Below are positions 46,230-56,985 of a stretch of DNA of 64,000 nucleotides, in pieces. Position 1 is the first letter of the stretch. Every line of letters begins with the position of its first letter. Under the pieces are notes generated by a model, which did not search any database, was not told where the DNA came from, and worked only from the letters and a program-made list of their open reading frames with translations. The DNA comes from Xenopus tropicalis (taxonomy: Eukaryota > Chordata > Amphibia > Anura > Pipidae), in the NCBI RefSeq assembly GCF_000004195.4, contig NC_030683.2:672106-736105 (forward strand). The letters run 5' to 3'. A program made the translations under genes and the position numbers.

Positions 46230-46793
46230 CAGGGCTTCTCACTCTCACGCCCGGGGCCTCTCACTCTCGCGCCCGGGGCCTCTCACTCTCGCGCCCGGGG
46301 CTTCTCACTCTCGCGCCCGGGGCTTCTCACTCTCGCGCCCGGGGCTTCTCACTCTCGCACCCGGGGCCTCTCACTCTCTCACCCATCCTCTGGAACGCTC
46401 TTCCCTGCCCCATTAGGCACTGCCAGACTCTCCAAGCCTTTAAACGCTCTCTTAAAACTCACCTTTTCCCTCAACCCTATAACCTGAACCCCCAGAAATG
46501 CCATTACCCCCTGAGCCCCCCAAATCTTCCCCCAAACACTCACTAACCACTGGTTTTCCCTTCTAACTCCGCACTGACTGTCACTTTACTCACCTACATG
46601 AACTCTAACGCCTGCTAGTTACCCTGACCCTATGTCTCAGCCCTGCCTTTTAGACTGTAAGCTCTTGTGAGCAGGGCCCTCCCCCTAGTGTCTCTGATCC
46701 TCATCCAACTGTAACTGTAACCATTTGTGTGAATGGTTTATATGTTACATGTTACTTTGTACCCCTCTATTCTGTATAGCGCTGTGTGAATTG

Positions 46794-46824
<31 letters not shown>

Positions 46825-46825
46825 A
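46230..46825 (+). mobile_element. LINE 3' fragment, right half, with (AAT)n tail
   Basis: This resumes the LINE interrupted at 39949. A local 22-bp array (TCTCACTCTCGCGCCCGGGG) is followed by sequence coding for the end of the RT (ERSSLPH... and LKTHLFPQPYNL type residues). It continues with the AGACTGTAAGCTCTTGTGAG and GGGCCCTCCCCCTAGTGTCT tail, then TGTATAGCGCTGTGTGAATT and an (AAT)n run at 46796-46824. This is the classic 3' end of Rex1/CR1-like LINEs. Its plus orientation agrees with the left half. Confidence 0.78.
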
Positions 46826-47000
46826 ACTGTATAGTATAAAGTATAATATGGTTTTTGCACTGCACTGTATGTATGTGAAATGTAATATGGTCTGATTCTT
46901 CTTCTTTTTTTTGGGGGGGGGGGGCATTTAATGTGCAATTTTGCCTCGTGTGTATATTTTATATGTGATGACAATAAAGCTGATTAGACTTTTTCTATCA
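46826..47000 (+). mobile_element. Possible second LINE tail (GACAATAAAGCTGATT)
   Basis: AT-rich sequence ends in TGTGATGACAATAAAGCTGATTA, a motif common at the 3' ends of LINEs in fish and frogs. A polyT/polyG tract lies at 46905-46924. Identification is by memory of the motif only. Confidence 0.35.
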
Positions 47001-47073
47001 CTTTAGTTTTCATGCCCCACAGCTGCCAAGCTGCAATGCCCAGTCCGGCCTGTAGGTGTCTCCCAACCCAATG

Positions 47074-47112
47074 GGTTCTATGCCAGCTGTTCCGCCACTG
47101 TCTGTGTCTGTG
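47074..47112 (-). promoter_or_regulatory. 23-RSS of V47
   Basis: Heptamer CACAGAC (47106-47112), 23-bp spacer, nonamer CATAGAACC (47074-47082). The heptamer is the same as in V29. The nonamer keeps A-A at positions 5-6 and the CC end. Confidence 0.85.
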
Positions 47113-47606
47113 CTACTCGCAGCGCAGAAATACTGGGCAGCATCGTCCGGTTCCGCTCCGGTCACGTTCAGCTCAGAATTGTGGGTGTCATTTCTCTCCA
47201 GGTGCCACCTCGCCCCATATTCACCCTCCATTTTCCCATCCTTGGCACCAGTTGACCAGACCATGAGCGTCAGGCCTTGCCCAGGTTTCTGTTGGTACCA
47301 GAACATGTTGAAATAGTCGCTGGCAGACTGGTGACAAGGGATCAGCACCGACCCGCCTCTCCTCACTAATACAAGCCTTTTGCTTTGTGTCACCGTTACT
47401 TGGCCAAAACCTGCGGAACAACAAAAACACAATTCTCTGAGCCCCATTGGACCCCTATAGGTACTGCCCCCCCAATTGTATCTAAATGTGGCACCTTACA
47501 CCCCTAGCAGAACCTCCATTAGATTGTAAGCTTATGGAGCAGCTCCCATTGGGTCAGACTTACAGGCTGGAAAGACCAACAGAATCAGGCCCAGAAACCC
47601 CACCAT
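47113..47606 (-). CDS. V47: TCR beta-type variable segment, apparently intact
   Basis: The leader exon is 47564-47606 (MVGFLGLILLVFPA plus one base, donor T|GTAAGT). The intron is 153 bp and ends TTCCGCAG. The V exon is 47113-47410, phases 1 and 1. The domain has FGQVTVTQ at the start, Cys-23 in VLIPCHQSAS, Trp-41 in NMFWYQQKPGQGLTLM, WSTGAKDGKMEGEYGARW, two sequons (NDT and NVT), and AAQYFCAASS near the RSS. There are no stops. It is the closest intact relative of V29. Upstream in gene sense a TATAAT-like block (near 47652) and an AACCAATGAG CCAAT box (near 47706) are weak promoter candidates. A LINE tail lies just 3' of its RSS. Confidence 0.9.
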
Positions 47607-48790
47607 TTCTCCTGCAATGACGAAGGGGCCGAGTGTTTGGCCCCCAAATTATAAGAATGTGAGTCTCATAGGCCCCTGATTTGCTGCCTCAGCAGCAGTC
47701 TCATTGGTTCTGAGCCAATGCCACACCCCCTCATGTGACTGACAGTGTCCCAGGATACCGGCAATTAGAGCACGTGAACCCCCACCCACCTACATACCCT
47801 ATATACACTGCTGGGGGGCAGTTTAGACCTCTGTGCCAAGAGCAGCTCTGAATCTCAGTTCCAACAGCTGCCCCTTGTTTTGCCTCATACTGCCCCCCAG
47901 CACCCCCCTGCACACACACAAACCCCAGCCCCCATATTTAACCCCTCGAGTCCTTGCCCTAAAAAAGGACCATTCTCGGTCTCTCCCTAATGGCAATGTC
48001 CTGTATTCATACCCCCTACGCCAGTTACTGTGTCAGTTCCTAGTTTTACCCCTGGGGGGCAGTTTATGGTTTGTCCTGCACACAAGACATTGCAGTAGGG
48101 AACATGATACCCCCAGCCTCATACCCCGCCTGCTGATGGCCAGGATGCCCCAATGCCCCAATGGTAAACCCATCACTCCCCATTCAGTCTCCTGTGTGGT
48201 TGGGCCCCTACAATTCTCTGCAACATGAACTGTTTTTTTTTTTTTCTCTTGGTTTGTACTCGGGGGGGGGGGGGGGGGGGGGATAGAGGGAAATATACGG
48301 TAAAGCTGTTTCTGAGAATCAAATTCACACAAACCACATCGGCGCTGCCGTTACCTACCGGATGCACCAGGTGTTACTCTGCTCCGAGCGCCTCATTGTC
48401 TTTCCTGCAAACATGGAGCCCTAATAATAACTGCCGCTTCCCACTCCCCCCCCCCCCCCCCGTTATACCTGCCATAGAGATACCAATGGGGTCGTTACAT
48501 TCATTTATCTAATGAACTTTCCTTCCATGGGTTCCTGCAGCTCAAACAGGAGATTCACTGCCTGGAAGATCTCGTCATCAGCATAGGAAGGGGTTCCTTA
48601 CTGTAAGGGCAGTCAGTCAAATTGGGAATGGAATATATTTATCAGTATAGTTAGTAACTGAGTAAGGATGTTGTTATTTTGGGGTCAGTAAAGACCCCCC
48701 CCATATGGCTGAATTGGCAGTTGCCCTGCTGGGGGTGTTTCCTGTAGGTGGGTAGGTAGGTTAGTAGCAGAGGCAGTTGCTTGGTATGGG
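47607..48790. other. Spacer between V47 and V49
   Basis: Largely single-copy. It contains a polyT plus polyG tract (48232-48281), a polyC tract (48447-48461) and T-G runs near 48750. A short minus-strand open stretch at 48505-48597 (ending FELQEPMEGKFIR and a stop) follows an acceptor-like sequence, but I cannot tie it to a gene. Confidence 0.5.
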
Positions 48791-48794
48791 GGGG

Positions 48795-49252
48795 GGGTTA
48801 CTGTGTCTCAGTGCTATGTGGGGGGGGTGTCTCTCAGTTCTGTACAGGGTGCCCCCCTCCCTGTGTCTCAGTGCTATGTGGGGGGGGGGTCTCTCAGTTC
48901 TGTACAGGGTGCCCCCCCTCCCTGTGTCTCAGTGCTGGGTGGGGGGGGGGTCTCTCAGTTCTGTACAGGGTGCCCCCCTCCCTGTGTCTCAGTGCTGGGT
49001 GGGGGGGGGTCTCTCAGTTCTGTACAGGGTGCCCCCCTCCCTGTGTCTCAGTGCTGGTGGGGGGGGGGTCCTCTCAGTTCTGTACAGGGTGCCCCCCTCC
49101 CTGTGTCTCAGTGCTGGGTGGGGGGGGGTCTCTCAGTTCTGTACAGGGTGCCCCCCTCCCTGTGTCTCAGTGCTGGGTGGGGGGGGGGTCTCTCAGTTCT
49201 GTACAGGGTGCCCCCCTCCCTGTGTCTCAGTGCTGGTGGGGGGGGGGTCTCT
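48795..49252. repeat. About 61-bp tandem repeat: seven amplified RSS-like units 3' of V49
   Basis: Seven units of about 60-61 bp, each reading CTCTCAGTTCTGTACAGGG, TGCCCCCCTCCCTGTGTCTC, AGTGCTGGGTGGGG. They align base for base with the genuine V49 RSS region that ends the array. In gene sense each unit has a heptamer-like CACTGAG, exactly 23 intervening bases, and a nonamer-like ACAGAACTG. The open frames are repeat artefacts. Confidence 0.93.
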
Positions 49253-49291
49253 CAGTTCCACACAGGGTGCCCCCCTCCCCGTGTCGCTGTG
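49253..49291 (-). promoter_or_regulatory. 23-RSS of V49 (weak nonamer)
   Basis: Heptamer CACAGCG (49285-49291), 23-bp spacer rich in G, nonamer GTGGAACTG (49253-49261). The heptamer has one change from consensus. The nonamer keeps only the central AA. The same RSS type is shared by V52, V57 and V59. Confidence 0.75.
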
Positions 49292-50118
49292 GGTGCTGCT
49301 GGCACAGTAGTAGGTGGCACCGTCCCGGGCAGAGACAGCAGAGATGGACAGGACACTGTGCTCCACAGACTCGGGGGTGATGCTGAATTTGCCCCCAGGG
49401 AACCCTTCCTCCATCTCTATGGTACTGGTGGTGTAGGAATATCCCATGAGCACCAGGGCTCCGCCCCCCTCCTGTCGGTACCAGAACTTGCTGAGCTTGG
49501 TGCTGTCACTGTGCCGGCACTGAATGGTGATGTTACGGCCCGACTGGGCCAGCAGGAACCCCGGCGTCTGTACCACCGGCTGCGCCGCACAGACTGCTGG
49601 GAAACAGAGTGCAATGAGAACTGGGCAACTGCACTCACACTTATACTCATCTGCTTACACTCACACTCAGGCTTATACTCACACTCACACTTATACTCAT
49701 CTGCTTACACTCACACTTACACTCACACTCAGGCTTATACTCACACTTATACTCACACTCAGGCTTATACTCACACTTATACTCACACTCAGGCTTATAC
49801 TCACACTAAGGCTTATACTCACACTAAGGCTTATACTCACACTCAGGCTTATACTCATCTGCTTACACTCACACTCAGGCTTATACTCACACTCAGGCTT
49901 ATACTCACACTCACACTCAGGCTTATACTAACACTCAGGCTTATACTCACACTCAGGCTTATACTCACACTCAGGCTTATACTCACACTCAGGCTTACAC
50001 TCACACTCAGGCTTACACTCACACTCAGGCTTATACTCACACTCACACTCAGGCTTATACTCAGCTGCTCACAGTGTGGCCCCCACAGGGCAAGGAAGAG
50101 GCACAAAATGGGCCCCAT
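49292..50118 (-). CDS. V49: TCR beta-type variable segment, open reading frame intact
   Basis: The leader exon is 50073-50118 (MGPILCLFLALWGPH plus one base, donor T|GTGAGC). The intron is 479 bp and mostly microsatellite, ending CCCAGCAG. The V exon is 49292-49593, phases 1 and 1 when the second CAG of CAGCAG is used as acceptor. Domain landmarks are VVQTPGFLLAQ, Cys-23 in ITIQCRHSDS with an NIT sequon, Trp-41 in SKFWYRQEGGGALVLMG, EEGFPGGKFSITPESVE, and GATYYCASST at the RSS. The CASS terminus identifies a beta-type V. A clear CRE/ETS promoter block lies 58 bp upstream of the ATG. It is unusual in being followed by seven extra RSS-like units. Confidence 0.9.
49630..50066. repeat. Intron repeat of V49 (AGGCTTATACTCACACTC)
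   Basis: About 22 copies of an 18-bp unit AGGCTTATACTCACACTC with 6-bp CACTCA or TTATAC expansions. In gene sense it reads GAGTGTGAGTATAAGCCT, so GTGAGT donor hexamers recur through the whole leader intron. Confidence 0.95.
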
Positions 50119-50175
50119 CTCTCCAACATCCACAGACTCTGAGGGCTGAACCATTTGAGCTCCCGGGGGCCCCAA

Positions 50176-50209
50176 GCAGGAAATGACATCACATACTCTT
50201 CTGACATCA
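50176..50209 (-). promoter_or_regulatory. CRE/ETS-type V promoter block of V49 with second CRE-like half
   Basis: In gene sense TGATGTCATTTCCTGC (50176-50191) ends 58 bp upstream of the start codon. A second TGATGTCA (50202-50209) lies 10 bp further upstream and a TGATTGGCTA CCAAT box lies beyond it (50211-50220). It is the best promoter candidate in the window and matches the V-beta decamer known in mammals. Confidence 0.75.
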
Positions 50210-50723
50210 TTAGCCAATCAGCTGTTAAAGGGGAAGCAAAGCATCTTCCTAATTGTTCTGCTCATTCGTTTGCCCCTTTACCTCTGGCATTAGGGCCCAG
50301 CAGCCATGTTTAATAAAGTGCCATGAAGGGAATTTGCCCCGCAGTTGGGGGAGATATTTACCCCAGGGTAACAGTTGACATGAGAGCTCAGCGAGGAGAG
50401 GGCACAACTCTCACATATTAAATGGGGGGGGCAGGGGGTCCCACCTATAGCTCTGCCCCTTATTCTGTAGGAACATTTGCCAATTATGTCACATGGGGGA
50501 CACCTAGTGGCCAAATTAAGTCACTACCAGCCTGGATACACACACAATATAGTGAGGGGGTCTCTAGATCCCCACATGTCCATTTAGCCATGTCTGGCTT
50601 AGGGGGGGTCACTGTTCTGTATGTACTGGGGGGGGGGGGGGGCAGCAGAGAAGCTGACGGCTCAGTGTGGTAACCCCACAGAACAGAAATAACCAGCTGT
50701 ATCCATTGCACTCTCCTGCCCCC
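50210..50723. other. V49 5' flank and spacer
   Basis: A TTAAAGGGGAAG motif at 50225 resembles a T2-type MITE end. The remainder is single-copy with a polyG tract at 50630-50641. No gene was recognised. Confidence 0.5.
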
Positions 50724-51853
50724 TATGTGCCATAGTTTTATGGTATCTCTCTGTACAGGCTATGAGCAAACTTAGGGGGCTGTTCCTGCTGAATTGTGCT
50801 TAGTACAGGGGAATCCCTATGTGCCATAGTTTTATGGTATCTCTCTGTACAGGCTATGGGCAAACTTAGGGGGCTGTTTCCTGCTGAATTGGTGCTTAGT
50901 ACAGGGGAATCCCTATGTGCCATAGTTTTTATGGTATCTCTCTGTACAGGCTATGAGCAAACTTAGGGGCTGTTCCTGCTGAATGTTGCTTAGTACAGGG
51001 GAATCCCTATTGTGCCATAGTTTTATGGTATCTCTCTGTACAGGCTATAAGCAAACTTAGTGGGGCTGTTCCTGCTGAATTGTGCTTAGTACAGGGGAAT
51101 CCCTATGTGCCATAGTTTTATGGTATCTCTCTGTACAGTCTATAAGCAAACTTAGGGCTGTCCTGCTGAATTGTGCTTAGTACAGGGAATCCCTAGTGCC
51201 ATAGGTTTTATGTATCTCTCTGTACAGGCTATGGGCAAACTTAGGGGGCTGTTCCTGCCTGAATTGTGCTTAGTACAGGGGAATCCCTATGTGCCATAGT
51301 TTTATGGTTTCTCTCTGTACAGGCTATGGGCAAACTTAGGGGGGACTGTTCTGCTGAATTGTGCTTAGTACAGGGAAATCCCTATGTGCCATAGTTTTAT
51401 GTATCTTCTGTACAGGCTATGGGCAAACTTAGGGGGCTGTTCCTGCTGAATTGTGCTTAGTACAGGGGAATCCCTATGTGCCATAGTTTTATGGTATCTC
51501 TCTGTACAGGCCTATGAGCAAACTTAGGGGCTGTTCCTGCTGAATTGTGCTTAGTACTGGGGAATCCTATGTGCCATAGTTTTATGGTATCTCTCTGTAC
51601 AGGCTATGGGCAAACTTAGGGGGCTGTTCCTGCTGAATTGTGTTAGTACAGGGGAATCCCTATGTGCCATAGTTTTATGGTATCTCTCTGTACAGGCTAT
51701 GGGCAAACTTAGGGGGCTGTTCCTGCTGAATTGTGCTTAGTACAGGGGAATCCCTATGTGCCATAGTTTTATGGTATCTCTCTGTACAGGCTATGAGCAA
51801 ACTTAGGGGGCTGTTCCTGCTGAATTGTGCTTAGTACAGGGGAATCCCTATGC
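50724..51853. repeat. 94-bp minisatellite, about 12 copies, 3' of V52
   Basis: Unit of about 94 bp: AATCCCTATGTGCCATAGTT, TTATGGTATCTCTCTGTACA, GGCTATGGGCAAACTTAGGG, GGCTGTTCCTGCTGAATTGT, GCTTAGTACAGGGG. Copies are 90-95% alike with a few dropouts (51150-51420). It ends about 90 bp before the V52 nonamer. Open frames reading AHRDSPVLSTIQQEQPP are artefacts. Confidence 0.96.
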
Positions 51854-51942
51854 AGACTATGGGCTGTACTGTAAGTGTAGGAGGGAGGGGGTCTCTGCTG
51901 TACAGGGGGGAGTCTCTGCCTGTTTGGGGGGAGGGGGGGTCT

Positions 51943-51981
51943 CGGTTCCACACAGGGTGCCCCCCTCCCCGCCTCGCTGTG
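51943..51981 (-). promoter_or_regulatory. 23-RSS of V52 (weak nonamer)
   Basis: Heptamer CACAGCG (51975-51981), 23-bp spacer, nonamer GTGGAACCG (51943-51951). This is the same class as V49, with a conserved G-rich spacer. Confidence 0.75.
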
Positions 51982-54900
51982 GGTGCTACTGGCACAATAA
52001 TACGTTGCTGCGTCGCTGGGGGACACGTTGGTGACAGTTAGAGCAGCCGATTGGGCACTTCGGGGCAGGATGCTTATTCGCCCCTCAAACTCCTTTTCCA
52101 GATTGGGCTTCTGGGTGGTGTGTACTGACCCAATGAGGGTGAGGGGTCGGTTCTTCTCCTGTCGGTACCAGAACTTATAGAGGAACCCGGAGTCGGGGTG
52201 CTCACACTCAAGGGTCACGTTTGCCCCCGGGGGAACCAGAACCAGCCCCGGAGTCTGAGCAACATCCGCCGAGAGACAGACTGTGGGGCAGAGACAGAAC
52301 CTGTGAGACCGGTACCGACCCATACTCACACTCACCCACTCACCCACTCACACTCACACTGTGGGGAAGAGACAGAACCTGTGAGACCGGTACCGACCCA
52401 TACTCATACTCACCCACTTACACTCACACTGTGGGGCAGAGACAGAACCTGTGAGACCGGCACCGACCCATACTCATACTCACACTCACCCACTCACACT
52501 CACACTGTGGGGCAGAGACAGAACCTGTGAGACCGGTACCGACCCATACTCATACTCACACTCACCCACTCACACTCACACTGTGGGGCAGAGACAGAAC
52601 CTGTGAGACCGGTACCGACCCATACTCATACTCACACTCACCACCTCACACTCACACTGTGGGGCAGAGACAGAACCTGTGAGACCGGTACCGACCCATA
52701 CTCACACTCACCCACTTACACTCACACTCACACTCGCAATTACACTGTGGGGCAGAGACAGAACCTGTGAGACCGGTACCGACCCATACTCACACTCACC
52801 CACTTACACTCACACTCACACTGTGGGGCAGAGACAGAACCTGTGAGACCGGTACGCGACCCATACTCACACTCACCCACTTACACTCCACACTTGTGGG
52901 CAGAGAACAGAACCTGTGGGACCGGCACCGACCCATACTCACACTCACCCACTTACACTCACACTCACACTGTGGGGCAGAGACAGAACCTGTGAGACCG
53001 GTACCGACCCATACTCACACTCACCCACTTACACTCACACTGTGCGGGCAGAGACAGAACCTGTGGGACCGCGTACCGACCCATACTCACACTCACCCAC
53101 TTTACACTCACACTCACACTGTGGGGCAGAGACAGAACCTGTGGGACCGGTACCGACCCATACTCACACTCACCCACTTACACTCAACACTCACACTGTG
53201 GGGCAGAGACAGAACCTGTGGGACGGCACCGACCCATACTCACACTCACCCACTTACACTCACACTGTGGGCAGAGACAGAACCTGTGGGACCGGTACCG
53301 ACCCATACTCACACTCACCCACTTACACTCACACTCACACTGTGGGGCAGAGACAGAACCTGTGGGAACCGGCACCGACCCATTACTCAAACACTGCAAC
53401 TGGCACCACTTACACTCACACTGTGGGGCAGAGACAGAACCTGTGGGACCGGCACCGACCCATACTCACACTCACCCACTTACACTCACACTCACACTGT
53501 GGGGCAGAGACAGAACCTGTGGGACACCGACCCATACTCACACTCACCCACTTACACTCACACTGACACTGTGGGGCAGAGACAGAACCTGTGGGACCGG
53601 TACCGACCCATACTCACACTCACCCACTTACACTCACACTCACACTGTGGGGCAGAGACAGAACTGTGGGACCGGCACCGACCCATACTCACACTCACCC
53701 ACTTACACTCACACTGTGGGGCAGAGACAGAACCTGTGGGACCGGCACCGACCCATACTCACACTCATACTCACACTCACACTGTGGGGCAGAGACAGAA
53801 CCTGTGAGACCGGCACGACCCATACTCACACTCACACTGTGGGGCAGAGACAGAACCTGTGAGACCGGCACGACCCATACTCATACTCACCCACTTACAC
53901 TCACACTCACACTCACACTGTGGGCAGAGACAGAACCTGTGAGACCGGAACCGACCCATACTCACACTCATACTCACACTCACACTGTGGGGCAGAGACA
54001 GAACCTGTGAGACCGGGCACGACCCATACTCACACTCACACTGTGGGGCAGAGACAGAACCTGTGAGACCGGCACCGACCCATACTCATACTCACCCACT
54101 TACACTCACACTCCACACTCACCAACTGTGGGGCAGAGACAGAACCTGTGAGACCGGTACCGACCCATACTCATACTCACACTCATACTCACACTCACAC
54201 TGTGGGGCAGAGACAGAACCTGTGAGACCGGCAACGACCCATACTCACACTCACACTGTGGGGGCAGAGACAGAACCTGTGAGACCGGCACCGACCCATA
54301 CTCATACTCACCCACTTACACTCACACTCACACTGTGGGGCAGAGACAGAACCTGTGAGACCGGTACCGACCCATACTCACACTCACCCACTTACACTCA
54401 CACTCACACTGTGGGGCAGAGACAGAACCTGTGGGACCGGCACCGACCCATACTCACACTCACCCACTTACACTCACACTCACACTGTGGGGCAGAGACA
54501 GAACCTGTGGGACCGGCTACCGACCCATACTCACACTCACCCACTTACACTCACACTGTGGGGCAGAGACAGAACCTGTGGACGCGGTACCGACCCATAC
54601 TCACACTCACCCACTTACACTCACACTCACACTGTGGGGCAGAGACAGAACCTGTGGGACCGGTACCGACCCATACTCACACTCACCCACTTACACTCAC
54701 ACTCACACTGTGGGGCAGAGACAGAACCTGTGGGACCGGTACCGACCCATACTCACACTCACACTCACCCACTTACACTCACACTCACACTGTGGGGCAG
54801 AGACAGAACCTGTGGGACCGGCACCGACCCATACTCACACTCACCCACTTACACTCACACTGTGGGGCAGAGACAGAACCTGTGGGACCGGCACCGACCC

Positions 54901-56429
54901 ATACTCACACTCACCCACTTACACTCACACTACACTGGGGGCAGAGACAGAACCTGCTGGGACCGGGTACCGACCCATACTCACACTCACCCACTTACAC
55001 TCACACTGACACCTGTGGGGCAGAGACAGAACCTGTGGACCGGCACCGACCCATACTCACACTCACCCACTTACACTCACACTGTGGGCAGAGACAGAAC
55101 CTGTGGGACCGGCACCGACCATACTCACACTCACCCACTTACACTCACACTTGTGGGGCAGAGACAGAACCTGTGGGACCAGGTACCGACCCATACTCAC
55201 ACTCACCCACTTACACTCACCACTGTGGGCAGAGACAGAACCTGTGGGACGGCACCGACCCATTACTCACACTCACCCACTTACACTCACACTCACACTG
55301 TGGGGCAGAGACAGAACCTGTGGGACCGGTACCGACCCATACTCACACTCACCCACTTACACTCACACTCACACTGTGGGGCAGAGACAGAACCTGTGAG
55401 ACTGGCACCGACCCATACTCATACTCACACTCACCCACTTACACTCACACTGTGGGGCAGAGACAGAACCTGTGGGACCGGTACCAACCCATACTCACGC
55501 TCACCCACTTACACTCACACTCACACTGTGGGGCAGAGACAGAACCTGTGGGACCGGTACCGACCCATACTCACACTCACCCACTTACACTCACACTCAC
55601 ACTGTGGGGCAGAGACAGAACCTGTGAGACCGGCACCGACCCATACTCACACTCATACTCACACTCACCCACTTACACTCACACTGTGGGGCAGAGACAG
55701 AACCTGTGGGACCGGTACCGACCCATACTCACACTCACCCACTTACACTCACACTCACACTGTGGGGCAGAGACAGAACCTGTGGGACCGGTACCGACCC
55801 ATACTCACACTCACCCACTTACACTCACACTGTGGGGCAGAGACAGAACCTGTGAGACCGGTACCGACCCATACTCATACTCACACTCACCCACTCACAC
55901 TCACACTGTGGGGCAGAGACAGAACCTGTGGGACCGGTACCGACCCATACTCACACTCACCCACTTACACTCACACTGACACTGTGGGGCAGAGACAGAA
56001 CCTGTGGGACCGGCACCGACCCATACTCACACTCACCCACTTACACTCACACTGTGGGGCAGAGACAGAACCTGTGGGACCGGCACCGACCAATACTCAC
56101 ACTCACCCACTTACACTCACACTCACACTGTGGGGCAGAGACAGAACCTGTGGGACCGGTACCGACCCATACTCACACTCACCCACTTACACTCACACTC
56201 ACACTGTGGGGCAGAGACAGAACCTGTGGGACCGGTACCGACCCATACTCACACTCACACTCACCCACTTACACTCACACTCACACTCACACTGTGGGGC
56301 AGAGACAGAACCTGTGGGACTGGTACCGACCTGGTACCCGGAGATATTAGCCCAGTGTGCCTACACTCACACTCACCCCTACACTCACAGGCACTGCCCC
56401 CAAAGCTGGAGGAACAGCCCCAGCCCCAT
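51982..56429 (-). CDS. V52: TCR beta-type variable segment with a 4.1-kb repeat-filled leader intron
   Basis: The V exon is 51982-52280, open throughout. It has CLSADVAQTPG, Cys-23 in NVTLECEHPDS, Trp-41 in LYKFWYRQEKNRPLTLIGS, VHTTQKPNLEKEFEGRISIL, sequons NVT and NVS, and DAATYYCASST. The best leader is 56389-56429 (MGLGLFLQLWGQC plus two bases, donor CT|GTGAGT). A TATAAAG box in gene sense lies about 80 bp upstream (near 56510). Joining this donor to the acceptor CCCCACAG at 52281 gives phase 2 against phase 1, a frameshift. Either the leader has a one-base error, another donor or acceptor in the repeat array is used, or the gene is non-productive. The first 154 bases of the V exon are almost identical to V57. 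Confidence 0.75.
52290..56340. repeat. Giant leader-intron minisatellite of V52, about 55 units of 60-80 bp
   Basis: The unit on the plus strand reads CTGTGGGGCAGAGACAGAAC, CTGTGRGACCGGTACCGACC, CATACTCACACTCACCCACT, TACACTCACACTCACA. In gene sense each unit runs from GTGAGT-rich sequence to the acceptor-like TCTGTCTCTGCCCCACAG, the same bases as the real V52 acceptor. Units vary by 6-bp CACTCA steps. The region 52840-55260 shows extra one-base errors. The long open frames over it are artefacts. Confidence 0.95.
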
Positions 56430-56946
56430 AGGAACAGCCACTAATGCCCCACAGCCGCCGGGGACTCTGGGATACAGGGAGTGGCACAAACACTCAGGCC
56501 CCGGGTTCTTTATACACAGGAGACATGTGACCCCCAACACCCAATCAGCACCCATGGGTGGGGCCCCTCTCAGATCCATGCGGTTGTGGCCCCCACCCTG
56601 GTGTCACAGAGAAGAACACACTGACCCCCGGCAGGAGAGACGAGATACCCCCCCAAGGGGGCAATTAGTTACCCCATAAACTCACATTAATCCAATGTCC
56701 CCCATTGCTCTTTGGTCTCCCCACAAACTGGCAGTTAGGTAAAATGTAGCCAATCAGATCAGCAGGGCTCCTGGGGAACCGACAGTCACTGCTTAAAGGG
56801 GAAGCGTACCTTCATTAGCAAAACTGTAATAAAGTATTATATGTTCCTTGGGCCTGGTACCGGGGGGTACTGGGGGGCAATAAAGATCAGAAGGCTACAG
56901 CTCAGGCTTATTCTGCCCCCCCAGTAACGGGGTGGGGGGGGTCTCC
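56430..56946. other. V52 5' flank and V57 3' flank
   Basis: Single-copy DNA with the V52 promoter candidate (TATAAAG and an inverted CCAAT near 56510-56545 in minus sense), and a TTAAAGGGGAAG MITE-end-like motif at 56793. No gene other than the V52 leader was found. Confidence 0.5.
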
Positions 56947-56985
56947 CAGTTCCGCACAGGGTGCCCCCCTCCCCGTGGCGCTGTG
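56947..56985 (-). promoter_or_regulatory. 23-RSS of V57 (weak nonamer)
   Basis: Heptamer CACAGCG (56979-56985), 23-bp spacer, nonamer GCGGAACTG (56947-56955). The spacer is nearly the same as in V49, V52 and V59. Confidence 0.75.

Noticed and set aside
52767..56679. Long Thr/His/Pro-rich frames up to 774 codons over the V52 intron
   Set aside because: They are repeat-unit translations in the antisense direction of a V gene intron. The periodicity explains the lack of stops.
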